From NCBI GenBank assembly GCA_949294095.1, contig CASFFZ010000001.1:1-64000 (forward strand): a DNA stretch of 64,000 bases, in the 5' to 3' direction. Positions 16,153 through 24,781 of the stretch are shown here, piece by piece. The position numbers and the translations under genes are program-made. Numbering within the stretch: the first letter of the stretch is position 1; each line of letters begins with the position of its first letter. Source of the DNA: an uncultured bacterium. Its GTDB lineage: Bacteria > Elusimicrobiota > Elusimicrobia > Elusimicrobiales > Elusimicrobiaceae. The notes beneath the pieces were generated by a model. It was not told the origin of the DNA and did not search any database. It worked only from the letters and a program-made list of their open reading frames with translations.

Positions 16153-17967
16153 ATGAAAAAAGTTTGCTTATTTGTTTTATTTTCCTTCTGGGCCGTATAT
16201 GCGGCGGCGCAGGTTTCCATTACCGCGCGCGTGGACAAAACCGCCCTTGCCCTGGATGACGAATTGACCCTTTCCGTAGAAGTCAACGGCGCGGCGGGCA
16301 ATATGCTCATGCCGCAGCTGCCCAGCCTGCCCGCGTTTAACGTGTATTCCCGCGAAGTACAGCAAAACACCATCAACGGCAAAACAACCACTTTCTTCCG
16401 CTATGTCATGCTGCCGCGTTTTGTGGGAAAGGCCACCATTGGCGCCATCCGTTTTACCTATAACGGCAAAACCTATACGACAGACCCCATTACCGTAAAC
16501 ATCTACCGCCATGCGCAGGGCGTACAGAAAGCCCAACCGGCTTCCTCCTCCGCCCGCGTGACTTCTTCCGGCAATTATGATTCCGCCGCCGTCAAACGCC
16601 CGGTGGAAAAAGCCGACCCGAATTTGCCGCCTTTGGAAAGAGATCTGGCCAATCAGGCCTATGCCCGCGGAAATGAAAACTATTTTTTAATTGCCGCCGT
16701 CAGCGACGAAACCCCCTATGTAAATGAAGCGGTTACGCTGGCCGTGCGCTTTTATTACAGCCGCCCGTTTTACGACGCTCCCTATCAGAAGCCGACCGTA
16801 TCCAACATTTTTATGGAAGATTTGGGGTCTTCCCAAGGCACGCAAAGCATTGGCGGCGTTTTGTACCGCTATGAAGAACAACGCTACCAGCTGACGGCTG
16901 CTTCGGCCGGAAAAGCCACCATCGGCCCGGCGTCCGTGCGCTATATGACGGGCTCCTCCCCCCTCTCCGCTTTAGACCGCCTGTTTGGCGGCTCGGCGGT
17001 CAGCGCCGAAGAAACCGCCCAGTCCGCCCCGATTACGCTTCAGGTGCGGGCCGTGCCGGCAGATGGAAAGCCCAAATCGTTTTACGGCGCGGTAGGCTCC
17101 GGCTACACTATCTCCGCCCAAACAGACCGCACCCAAGTGGAAGCGGGCGAAGCCGTCAATTTAACCATTACCGTCCAAGGCCCCGGAAACTTAAAATCTA
17201 CGGCGGATTTGGAACTTCCGTCCTTAGACGGTTTTAAAACCTATCCCGCCCAATCCGTCTCCGACACTTCTTTTGCAGGCGGCAGCTTAAAAAGCTACAA
17301 AATTTTTAAAGCGGTTCTCGTGCCGGCGGCCTCCGAGGTATATACCATTCCCTCCGTCAAATGGTCTTATTTCAACCCGGCTACCGCCTCTTATAAAACC
17401 ATTCATACCGAACCGATTACCCTGCAGGTCTCCCCCTCCACCAAGACAGACCGCGGTTTTGACTTTGGCGCCGCCGCACCTACGGGAAGCGGGTTTCAGG
17501 CGCTGGGGCAAGATATTGCGTATTTGAAAACTTCTTACGCGCCGGAAGATTCTTTTCTGGAAAAAATCAGTATTTGGCATACGCTCAACTGGGTTATGCT
17601 GGCCCTGCTGGCGGGCAGCGTGCTGTTTGCCTCTATCGGGCGCAAGTCGCTTGCGCAGAAGCGGGCCTACGGCGTAGCCAAAAACCAGCTTAAAAAAGCC
17701 CTGTCGGACGAAGCCGTAGCAGACGCCGTGGCAGACTATTTGCAGCAAAAACTTAAAATCAGCACCGGCAGCCTGCCGCTGCGTTCTATGGTTGCATCCC
17801 TGCAGCAGCGCGGCATCACGCCGGCTACGGCGGAGGCGTTCTCCCTGCTGTGGCAGCGGCTGGAAACCGCCCGCTTTGCCCCCGGCACGCCAGACGCCCA
17901 AAGCGCGCAGGATTTGGCCCGTCAGGCGTTGGATATTTTAAAACTGATGGAGGGGGAAGCCAAATGA
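16153..17967 (+). CDS. batD: Oxygen-tolerance protein BatD
   Basis: 604-aa BatD. A signal peptide (1-21, ending YAAAQ) is followed by repeated beta-sandwich domains over about 22-450, one membrane helix near 480-500 (LNWVMLALLAGSVLFASIG) and a cytoplasmic helical domain to the end. The large periplasmic part probably contacts BatA and BatB. AAGGAT precedes the ATG, and the stop overlaps the batE start by 4 nt. The domain order matches the BatD family over its full length, with no truncation. Confidence 0.9.
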   Translation: MKKVCLFVLFSFWAVYAAAQVSITARVDKTALALDDELTLSVEVNGAAGNMLMPQLPSLPAFNVYSREVQQNTINGKTTTFFRYVMLPRFVGKATIGAIRFTYNGKTYTTDPITVNIYRHAQGVQKAQPASSSARVTSSGNYDSAAVKRPVEKADPNLPPLERDLANQAYARGNENYFLIAAVSDETPYVNEAVTLAVRFYYSRPFYDAPYQKPTVSNIFMEDLGSSQGTQSIGGVLYRYEEQRYQLTAASAGKATIGPASVRYMTGSSPLSALDRLFGGSAVSAEETAQSAPITLQVRAVPADGKPKSFYGAVGSGYTISAQTDRTQVEAGEAVNLTITVQGPGNLKSTADLELPSLDGFKTYPAQSVSDTSFAGGSLKSYKIFKAVLVPAASEVYTIPSVKWSYFNPATASYKTIHTEPITLQVSPSTKTDRGFDFGAAAPTGSGFQALGQDIAYLKTSYAPEDSFLEKISIWHTLNWVMLALLAGSVLFASIGRKSLAQKRAYGVAKNQLKKALSDEAVADAVADYLQQKLKISTGSLPLRSMVASLQQRGITPATAEAFSLLWQRLETARFAPGTPDAQSAQDLARQALDILKLMEGEAK

Positions 17968-18686
17968 AACGTCTCTTCGTTTTTGCCTTGTTCCTGCTGG
18001 GTTTTGCATCCGCCGCATGGGCCCAAACGGCCTTAGAGCAGGCCGAAGATTTTTACCGCCAAGGCAAGTTCTCCGCCGCCTTAGGTATTTATGAAAGCGA
18101 ATTAAAAAAAGTGCCTAACGACCCCTATCTTTACTACAATATAGGTAACTGCTATTTTAAGATGGGCAGCAAAGGCTTGGCCATTGCCAATTATTACCGG
18201 GCTTTCCGCTTGGCCCCGCGCGACGCCGACATCCGCCACAACCTCACGTTGGGGCTAAGCTCGGTGGGCGAGCGGTTGGTGCCTTCCGGCGTGCCGGTGG
18301 TTTTGCACCAAGCGTTTTACAGCCTGTCTTATACGGAGCTGAAAGGACTGCTGTTTGTACTGCTTTGGCTGTTTTGTGCATTAGCCAGCCTGTGGCTGTT
18401 AAAACGCAAATGGGGGCGGATGCTGGCGGCAAGCGCCGTGATTTTGCTTTTGTGCGCCGGGTGGTTTTATCTACGCCACACCCTGCAGGTGGAGCACTTG
18501 GCGGTAATTGCGTCGCCGGTGGCCGAAATCCGCAGCGGGCCGGGCACCAATTTTCCGGCCAGCGCCTCTTTGGCCCAAGGCCACCTGATTACCGTGGAAG
18601 ACGCCAAGGACGAATGGTACGAAGTCATCGTCAAATCCCAGGGGCTGAAAGGCTGGGTGGAAAAAAGCGCCGTGGAACAGATTTAA
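17964..18686 (+). CDS. batE: TPR and SH3-domain protein BatE
   Basis: ATG at 17964 overlaps the batD stop and gives 240 aa. A signal peptide (1-21, ending AWAQ) is followed by two TPR units (about 24-100), two membrane helices (about 128-147 and 153-170) and a C-terminal bacterial SH3 domain (about 176-240, with VAEIRSGPGTNFP and LKGWVEKSAV). It is the last gene of the MoxR/Bat operon. The next gene, gmhA, starts 12 nt later with its own ribosome-binding site and could be co-transcribed. Confidence 0.88.
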   Translation: MKRLFVFALFLLGFASAAWAQTALEQAEDFYRQGKFSAALGIYESELKKVPNDPYLYYNIGNCYFKMGSKGLAIANYYRAFRLAPRDADIRHNLTLGLSSVGERLVPSGVPVVLHQAFYSLSYTELKGLLFVLLWLFCALASLWLLKRKWGRMLAASAVILLLCAGWFYLRHTLQVEHLAVIASPVAEIRSGPGTNFPASASLAQGHLITVEDAKDEWYEVIVKSQGLKGWVEKSAVEQI

Positions 18687-18698
18687 CGCGAGGTGTTT

Positions 18699-19256
18699 AT
18701 GTTTGTCAAACAACAAGCCGACGAGCTGATTCAAGCCGTTACCTATGTGAAGGAAAACCTGGCAGATAAAGTGGAAGAACTGGCTGCCAAAGTGGTGGAA
18801 GCCTTTAAAAGAGGCAATAAAGTGATTTTGATGGGCAACGGCGGCAGCGCGGCGGACGCGCAGCACATTGCGGCCGAATTTGTGGGCCGTTTTAAAAAAG
18901 AGCGTCCTTCGCTGCCGGCTTTGGCGCTAAACACCAATTCCTCCACGCTTACCGCTATTGGCAACGACTATTCGTACGATGTGGTTTTTTCCCGCCAGAT
19001 TGACGGATTTGCCAAAGAAGGGGACGTCGTCATCGGCATTTCCACCTCCGGCAACAGCAAAAACGTGTATTTGGCGTTGGGAATGGCCAAACGCAAAGGC
19101 TGTTTTACCGCCGCTTTTTTGGGCAAGGACGGCGGCACCATTAAAGATATCTGCGATTTACCGCTTATTGTAAACGTAAAAGATACGCCCCATATTCAGG
19201 CCTGCCATATTTTTATGGCGCATTGTATGTGCGACTTGGTAGACCAGGCCTACTGA
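18699..19256 (+). CDS. gmhA: Phosphoheptose isomerase (SIS domain)
   Basis: 185-aa GmhA converts sedoheptulose 7-phosphate to D-glycero-manno-heptose 7-phosphate, the first step to ADP-heptose for lipopolysaccharide core. The SIS fold shows GNGGSAADAQH with the conserved Ser and Asp, then STSGNSKNV, and a terminal DTPHIQACHIFMAHCMCD helix containing the catalytic His. ATG at 18699 is preceded by CGAGG. Its presence implies heptose in the envelope, in keeping with a Gram-negative cell. rpiB and pgi follow, giving a sugar-phosphate isomerase cluster. Confidence 0.9.
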   Translation: MFVKQQADELIQAVTYVKENLADKVEELAAKVVEAFKRGNKVILMGNGGSAADAQHIAAEFVGRFKKERPSLPALALNTNSSTLTAIGNDYSYDVVFSRQIDGFAKEGDVVIGISTSGNSKNVYLALGMAKRKGCFTAAFLGKDGGTIKDICDLPLIVNVKDTPHIQACHIFMAHCMCDLVDQAY

Positions 19257-19259
19257 TTT

Positions 19260-19712
19260 ATGAAAATAGCAATTGGTTGCGATCACGCGGGATTCCCGCT
19301 AAAAGAAACCGTGAAAGAGACGGTTACCCGCCTTGGACACGAAGTGATAGACTGCGGTACTTTCAGTACCGAACGCGCCGACTACCCCGACTATGCCGAC
19401 AAAGTGGCCAAGCTGGTAGCCTCCGGCCAGGCCGACCGCGGCATTTTGCTGTGCGGCAGCGGCGTAGGCGTGTGCATCACGGCCAACAAAACAAAAGGTG
19501 TGCGGGCCTGCGTCTGCCACGACGCATACAGCGCCAAACAGGCGGTAGAGCACGATGCGTTAAACGTGCTGTGCCTGGGCGCGCGCATTATCGGGCCGGC
19601 ATTGGCCGAAGAACTTACCCAACAGTTTTTAAACGCCTCCTTTCTGACGGGTTCCCGCCACGAGGGCAGGCTAAATAAAGTAAAAGCGATTGAAAACGCA
19701 AATTTTAAATAA
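19260..19712 (+). CDS. rpiB: Ribose-5-phosphate isomerase B
   Basis: The 150-aa RpiB interconverts ribose 5-phosphate and ribulose 5-phosphate in the pentose phosphate pathway. Visible motifs are IGCDHAGFPLKE at the N terminus, the phosphate loop LCGSGVGVCITANK, the catalytic Cys in ACVCHDAYSAK, and RHEGRLNKV near the C terminus. Length is normal. It begins 3 nt after gmhA with no obvious Shine-Dalgarno, so translation probably depends on coupling. Confidence 0.95.
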   Translation: MKIAIGCDHAGFPLKETVKETVTRLGHEVIDCGTFSTERADYPDYADKVAKLVASGQADRGILLCGSGVGVCITANKTKGVRACVCHDAYSAKQAVEHDALNVLCLGARIIGPALAEELTQQFLNASFLTGSRHEGRLNKVKAIENANFK

Positions 19713-19751
19713 GGCTGCAAAGTCTTAAAACAAGAAAGGATGATGAAACTT

Positions 19752-21416
19752 ATGAACACACAAGCAAACCCCATGGCCGAAGGAATTATCAGAGAAGGCG
19801 AAATCAAGCTGGAAGGGCTGGATTTCAACACCAAATTCTGGGCCAAGGATCCCACTCTTTGGAAACACGACAAAGAGCATATGGAATTTATCGTTAAATT
19901 CTTAGGCTGGCAGAAAGTGTACGACTGGACACTGGAACGAATAGACGAAGTGCTGGCTTTTGCAAATGACGTAAAACAAAATTTCAAACACTGCGTGATT
20001 ATGGGTATGGGCGGCTCGTCCCTGGCGCCGGAAGTGTTCCGCACGGTTTTCGGCAAGCAGGACGGCTGGCCGGAACTCATCGTTCTGGATACCACCAACC
20101 CGGACTGGATCGGCGCGGCCCGCGCCCGCATCAACCCGGCGCAGACGCTGTTCATTTTCGCCAGCAAATCCGGCGGCACGGTGGAACCCTCCTCCCAATT
20201 TGCCTACTTCTTAGATGAAGTGAAAAAAGCCGGCGTCAAAGAACCCGGCCAAAACTTCGCCGCCATTACCGACCCGGGCACCGGGCTGGTGGCTTTGGCC
20301 AAAAAACACAATTTCCGCAAAGTATTTTTGAACCCGGCCGACATCGGCGGTCGTTTTTCTGCGCTGTCTATGTTTGGCATTGTGCCGGCCGCCATTATGG
20401 GCGTAGACGTCAAACGCCTGCTTACCGTGGCCAAAGAAGAAGCCGCCACATTTGGCCCCGACGCCCCGGCAAAAGACAACGCCGCCGTGAAATTGGGCGC
20501 GTTTATGGGTGCGTGCAACGTCAACCGCAGCCAAGACAAACTGACGCTGCTGACCCCGAAAGATTTTGCCACCTTCGGCTTGTGGGCCGAACAGCTGGTG
20601 GCGGAATCTACCGGCAAAGAAGGGAAAGGCATCGTACCGGTGGCGGGCGAAACCCTGACGCCAAACTTTGACTACCGGGAAGACCGCCTGTTTGTGCACC
20701 TTTCCACCGGCAGCGAAGACGACAAGCGCGTCAGCGCCATCGCCAAAGATTTAGCCGAACGCGGATATCCGATTTTGACCATTTTCATGAAAGATATCTA
20801 CCAGCTGGGCGCGATGTTCCTCTTGTGGGAAATCGCCACCGCCGCGGCGGGCGCCATTTTGGGCATTGACCCGTTTGACCAGCCCAACGTGCAGGAAGCC
20901 AAAACCTTAACCAAAAACATCTTGGCCAAGCTGGAAGCGGGCGACATCCCGGCCGAAGTATCCGCGCCGATTTTGGTTTCCGCCGACATCGCCGACGAAG
21001 TGAAGTTGGATACGCTCTCCCAAGATCTTTACTCGCTCTTGGAAAGCAACGACTATGTGGCCATTTTGCCTTATGTCTACCCGTCTGAAGACGTGGAAAA
21101 AGCCCTGTTGGCCCTGCGCGATAAAATTATGGCCCGCACCAAACGCGCCGTACTGTTTGGCTTCGGCCCGCGCTACCTGCACTCCACCGGCCAGCTGCAC
21201 AAAGGCGGCGGCAACAACGGCGTGTTTTTAATTCTCTCCGCCGATCCGGCCAAAGACATCAAAATCCCCGGCCAGCACTACACGTTCGGCCAGCTCTGCA
21301 ATGCGCAGGCGTTGGGCGATTTTCAGGCCCTGCAAGCCAAAGGCAGACGGGTTATTAAGCTGCACCTAACCCAACCGCTGTTGGAAAGCATCAACAAAAT
21401 CAGCAACTTGTTCTAA
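19752..21416 (+). CDS. pgi: Glucose-6-phosphate isomerase
   Basis: Interconverts glucose 6-phosphate and fructose 6-phosphate. Two SIS domains are seen: MGMGGSSLAPEV followed by ASKSGGTVEPSSQ, and later the C-terminal half with GFGPRYLHSTGQLHKGG. This C-terminal motif is typical of the Pgi form also found in transaldolase-Pgi fusions. Here no transaldolase is fused. I chose ATG at 19752 (MNTQAN), 11 nt after AAGAAAGGA. In-frame ATGs at 19740 and 19743 overlap that ribosome-binding site, so they are less likely. The product is 554 aa. A terminator follows at 21431. Confidence 0.93.
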   Translation: MNTQANPMAEGIIREGEIKLEGLDFNTKFWAKDPTLWKHDKEHMEFIVKFLGWQKVYDWTLERIDEVLAFANDVKQNFKHCVIMGMGGSSLAPEVFRTVFGKQDGWPELIVLDTTNPDWIGAARARINPAQTLFIFASKSGGTVEPSSQFAYFLDEVKKAGVKEPGQNFAAITDPGTGLVALAKKHNFRKVFLNPADIGGRFSALSMFGIVPAAIMGVDVKRLLTVAKEEAATFGPDAPAKDNAAVKLGAFMGACNVNRSQDKLTLLTPKDFATFGLWAEQLVAESTGKEGKGIVPVAGETLTPNFDYREDRLFVHLSTGSEDDKRVSAIAKDLAERGYPILTIFMKDIYQLGAMFLLWEIATAAAGAILGIDPFDQPNVQEAKTLTKNILAKLEAGDIPAEVSAPILVSADIADEVKLDTLSQDLYSLLESNDYVAILPYVYPSEDVEKALLALRDKIMARTKRAVLFGFGPRYLHSTGQLHKGGGNNGVFLILSADPAKDIKIPGQHYTFGQLCNAQALGDFQALQAKGRRVIKLHLTQPLLESINKISNLF

Positions 21417-21430
21417 TCTTACCACGCAAG

Positions 21431-21464
21431 CAAGGCGGTCTTTTGTAAGGCCGCCTTGTGTTTT
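21431..21464 (+). terminator. Terminator after pgi
   Basis: CAAGGCGG (21431-21438) pairs with CCGCCTTG (21451-21458), followed by TGTTTT. It lies between pgi and miaB. Confidence 0.65.
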
Positions 21465-21472
21465 GGAAACGT

Positions 21473-22702
21473 ATGAACAAAGTATTTATCCAAACATACG
21501 GCTGCCAAATGAACGTGGCCGACTCGGACGAAATGTTTGCGCATTTAGCGGCGCGCGGCGCCGTGCTGACCGACAAACTGGACGAGGCCGACACCGTGCT
21601 AATCAACACCTGCACCGTGCGCGACCATGCCGAACACCGTGCGGTGTCTTTCTTGGGGCGGCTGGCGGCGTGGAAAAAAGAAAAACCGGGCCGCGTGATT
21701 ATTTTTGCCGGCTGCGCCGCCCAGCGTTTGGGAAGCGCGCTGCAAAAGAAATATCCGTTTTTGGATATCCTCTCCGGCGCCAAAAACATTGAACATTTTT
21801 CCGATACGCTGGATAAAAGCGGCCTTTTTGGCGCGCCGTCTGCGGCCGGGGCGCTTCCGACGCCGGGGCTGACCGGCTACGTAACCATTATGCGCGGGTG
21901 CAATTTTGCCTGCACCTATTGCATTGTGCCCAGCGTGCGCGGGCCAATTAAATGTTTGCCCGTACAGGATATTTTACAGGAAGTCGCCCGCAAAACGGCG
22001 GCCGGCGCCAAAGAAATTATGCTCTTGGGCCAAACGGTAAACGCCTATGAAGACGGCGCCGTTTCGTTTGCGGATTTGTTAAACCGCGTCAGCGAAGTGC
22101 CCGGCGTAGAACGCGTGCGCTTTACGAGCCCGCACCCCATTTATTTTACGCCCGCTTTTTTAAACGCCGTCAAAGCCAATCCCAAAATTGCCCGGCATGT
22201 GCATTTGCCGGTGCAAAGCGGATCCACGAAAGTGCTTCAGGAAATGAAACGCGGCTACACACGGGAATTATTTTTAGAAAAAATCCGCGCCCTAAAAGCC
22301 TGCGGTTTTAACATTTCTACGGACATTATCGTCGGGTTTCCCACCGAAACGGAGGCCGATTTTCACCAAACGCTTACTTTGGTAGACGAGGTGCAGTTTT
22401 TTATCGCCTATTGCTATAAATACTCCCCCCGCCAAGGCACGCCGGCCGCCCAAATGAAACTTCTTCCCGAAAATGTACTGGAAGAAAGACTTGATATTTT
22501 GTTAAATAAAGTAAGAGGACTTTCGGACGCGGCCTACCAAAAGCAAGTAGGCTCCGTGCAGGAAGTACTTATGGAAACGGAAGACAAAGGCCGTTCTTCC
22601 GAAAATTTTTGGGTAAAGACAAGACAAAAACACCCGGTAGGGTCGCTGGTTCGCGCTGAAATTGAGCGGGCCGACGGGACTTTATTATTTGCGAGGGACT
22701 GA
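21473..22702 (+). CDS. miaB: tRNA methylthiotransferase MiaB
   Basis: The 409-aa radical SAM enzyme adds the 2-methylthio group to i6A37 in tRNAs. The N-terminal UPF0004 domain has its three cluster Cys (YGCQMN, NTCTVR, GCAAQ). The radical SAM cluster motif is CNFACTYC (about residues 143-150), and a short TRAM domain ends the protein (about 345-409). ATG at 21473 was chosen over an upstream GTG because homologues begin at MNKVFIQTYGC. miaA, which makes the i6A substrate, lies 1.1 kb downstream. RimO and MtaB are related alternatives, but the QTYGCQMN start favours MiaB. Confidence 0.92.
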   Translation: MNKVFIQTYGCQMNVADSDEMFAHLAARGAVLTDKLDEADTVLINTCTVRDHAEHRAVSFLGRLAAWKKEKPGRVIIFAGCAAQRLGSALQKKYPFLDILSGAKNIEHFSDTLDKSGLFGAPSAAGALPTPGLTGYVTIMRGCNFACTYCIVPSVRGPIKCLPVQDILQEVARKTAAGAKEIMLLGQTVNAYEDGAVSFADLLNRVSEVPGVERVRFTSPHPIYFTPAFLNAVKANPKIARHVHLPVQSGSTKVLQEMKRGYTRELFLEKIRALKACGFNISTDIIVGFPTETEADFHQTLTLVDEVQFFIAYCYKYSPRQGTPAAQMKLLPENVLEERLDILLNKVRGLSDAAYQKQVGSVQEVLMETEDKGRSSENFWVKTRQKHPVGSLVRAEIERADGTLLFARD

Positions 22703-22704
22703 GT

Positions 22705-23169
22705 ATGACAAAAAATTTCTCCGAAAAACGCAGACATCCGCGTATGCCGGTTATCAGCAATCTGATTGAACCGGTCAACCTGCATTATAAAACCGAAGAC
22801 GGAAAAGAAACTTCTTTAGTCGCCATCCTGGCGGACTTATCCGCTTCCGGTATGCGCATGATCAGCTTTTTAGGCGCGCCGCTGGCCGATCGCTTTTCCA
22901 TCAGCCTGCAGCTGCCCGGCACCGGCAAAATGGAAGTGGAAGCCAAGCTGGCGTGGGTCAAACAGCGCGAAAACGTGTACACCATCGGGATTGAGTTTAT
23001 CAAAATGGCGGATAAGGACGCCAAAGTCATCAGCGAAATGGCCGACGACTTTAACGACTGCGACACCCGCATTTTGCTGAAACTGCCCGAAGTGTGCGTA
23101 GCCGGCTGCAAGTGCCACAAAATCTGCAACAAAATTCAAAAAGACGAAAGCCTTTTTGAAGGCAAATAA
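22705..23169 (+). CDS. PilZ-domain protein with C-terminal Cys cluster
   Basis: A 154-aa PilZ domain, the c-di-GMP-binding fold. Both binding motifs are present: R9 and R13 in KRRHPR (RxxxR) and D44-L-S46-A-S-G49 (DxSxxG), so binding is expected. Residues 119-141 contain five Cys (C119, C131, C135, C137, C141) in a CVAGCKCHKICNK stretch after the PilZ barrel, which is unusual for this family and could bind metal. It follows miaB by 2 nt. A type IV pilin lies convergent on the other side of the terminator, so a role in pilus or surface control is possible but unproven. Confidence 0.85.
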   Translation: MTKNFSEKRRHPRMPVISNLIEPVNLHYKTEDGKETSLVAILADLSASGMRMISFLGAPLADRFSISLQLPGTGKMEVEAKLAWVKQRENVYTIGIEFIKMADKDAKVISEMADDFNDCDTRILLKLPEVCVAGCKCHKICNKIQKDESLFEGK

Positions 23170-23199
23170 TTCCCCAAACTTCGCAAATAGAAATGAAAA

Positions 23200-23227
23200 G
23201 CCCCGGGTTTACGCCCGGGGCCTTTTT
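23200..23227. terminator. Terminator after the PilZ gene
   Basis: GCCCCGGG (23200-23207) pairs with CCCGGGGC (23214-23221) and is followed by CTTTTT. The A run on the left side allows use by the convergent pilin gene as well. Confidence 0.85.
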
Positions 23228-23238
23228 GTAAAGCAAGT

Positions 23239-23694
23239 TTAATATACGTCGTACCCGTCCTTTTCCAACCCTCTGCAAATCTTCTTACCCAAGTCTGTAA
23301 AACCGCCGCAATTTTTATTTGTGTCATTTACTACTTCTTCCCAAGAAAATCCGGCCGAGCAAATGGTATAGTCCCCCCGGTTTTGGTCAGCACATACCTC
23401 CATATCAAAATCATATGTATAGTGTTTGGTTTTATAATTAATAGGCCCATCCCACTCACCTCCTTGCAACTCCAAATAGTCTTGCACTTGATACATACAT
23501 TCGTTATCTCCGCCACATTCCAAATAGCGCACCTTCATTGCATTATGAACATATTTCATTACAGTCTGCGCCTCCACCAAGCGGGATTTTTCCACCGCCA
23601 GCGTATACTGCGGCAGAGCGACAGCCGATAAAATACCAATGATTAATACCACTACCAACAGCTCTATTAACGTAAATCCAAGACTTTTATTCAT
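23239..23694 (-). CDS. Type IV pilin / pseudopilin
   Basis: ATG at 23694 gives a 151-aa prepilin with the class III signal MNKSLGFTLIELLVVVLIIGIL. Prepilin peptidase would cut after the Gly, leaving N-methyl-Phe. Residues about 8-30 form the hydrophobic polymerisation helix with the conserved Glu at +5. The globular part has six Cys (in CGGDNECMY, VCADQ, TICSAG, NCGGF, KICRG) that could form disulfides. An in-frame upstream ATG exists but would displace the signal. No pilus assembly gene is adjacent, so it may be one of several dispersed pilins. It could equally be a type II secretion pseudopilin. Confidence 0.88.
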   Translation of the reverse strand: MNKSLGFTLIELLVVVLIIGILSAVALPQYTLAVEKSRLVEAQTVMKYVHNAMKVRYLECGGDNECMYQVQDYLELQGGEWDGPINYKTKHYTYDFDMEVCADQNRGDYTICSAGFSWEEVVNDTNKNCGGFTDLGKKICRGLEKDGYDVY

Positions 23695-23827
23695 GGGATA
23701 TATCCCCCTATTTATATAAGTTGATATCCCCAATTTATCAAAAAAAAAACACAATACAAGCCCCCTTACAAAAGCCCAAAAATCACCCTCCCAGCTTCTC
23801 CGCGCATAAATTTAATAAAATAAATAG

Positions 23828-24781
23828 ATGAAACCCATTGTACTCTGCGGCCCGACCGCCTCCGGCAAAACAGAACTGGCGCTGGAACTGGCCCGCCAAA
23901 CGGGGGGGATGATTGTGTCGGCCGATTCCCGCCAAGTATACATGCGCTTAACGGCCGGCACCGCCAAACCGCGGGGGCAGTGGCGCAATGGATATTATCA
24001 AGTGGAAGGCGTTCCCTACTGCTTGGTGGATTTTTTGCCCGTTACGGAAACATTCAACGCAGGCGCGTTTAGCAGGCACGCCGCCGAAATAGCCGCCCAA
24101 CACCCGGACAGACAACTTATTTTTGCCGGCGGAACGGGAATGTATTTACACGCTTATTTTGTAGGAATGGACGAACTGCCCGCCTCTACGCCTAAAACGC
24201 GGGAATATCTGTCGGCCTTTTTAAAAGAGAAAGGCAAGCAGGGCCTGCATGCGGAGCTGGAAAAGAAAGACCCCGCATCCGCCGCCCAAATTCCGGCGGG
24301 AAACGTCCAGCGCACGATGCGCGCGTTGGAACTTTTTTTGCTGACGGGACGGCCGGCCAGCGAACTCAAAAGCGGCCACTTTTTTAAATTGCCCGATCCA
24401 AAAACTTCGTTTTGGGTATGCTTGGATTGGGAGAAAGAAATTTTAAACGAGCGGATTGCCCGCCGCACCGAATCTATTTTTGACCCGATGTGCCAAGAAA
24501 CCGGCCAACTGCTCCAAGAAGGCTTTGCCGCGGATATACCGGCTTTAAAGAGTTTGGGCTATCCGCAGGCGGTACAATATCTGTCCGGCCGGATTTCCCG
24601 GCAAGCGGCCATTGAACAGATTGCACTTCTTACCCGTCAGTACGCCAAACGCCAGCGCACCTGGTTTAACCGCTACACCAACGCCCTTCGCCTGCAGCTC
24701 CGCGCGCCGGCCGATTTTCAGCCCCGGCTGCTGGCCCGGCAAATTCTAGTGCAGCTTGCCGCTTCGCAGCAGGCAGGATGA
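23828..24781 (+). CDS. miaA: tRNA dimethylallyltransferase MiaA
   Basis: 317-aa MiaA transfers dimethylallyl to A37 of tRNAs that read UNN codons. The P-loop GPTASGKTELA is at the N terminus, followed by IVSADSRQVY and the tRNA-binding region ending RQYAKRQRTWFNR. There is no Shine-Dalgarno. TAAAAT (23816-23821) ends 6 nt before the ATG, which suggests a leaderless mRNA. It overlaps hflX by 4 nt (ATGA), a pairing widely seen in bacteria, where miaA and hflX often share an operon. Confidence 0.95.
   Translation: MKPIVLCGPTASGKTELALELARQTGGMIVSADSRQVYMRLTAGTAKPRGQWRNGYYQVEGVPYCLVDFLPVTETFNAGAFSRHAAEIAAQHPDRQLIFAGGTGMYLHAYFVGMDELPASTPKTREYLSAFLKEKGKQGLHAELEKKDPASAAQIPAGNVQRTMRALELFLLTGRPASELKSGHFFKLPDPKTSFWVCLDWEKEILNERIARRTESIFDPMCQETGQLLQEGFAADIPALKSLGYPQAVQYLSGRISRQAAIEQIALLTRQYAKRQRTWFNRYTNALRLQLRAPADFQPRLLARQILVQLAASQQAG

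Noticed and set aside
15516-16391. 291-aa minus-strand frame opposite batC and batD
   Set aside because: Hydrophobic Leu/Val/Ile stretch arises from the antisense of the Gln/Asn-rich batC tail.
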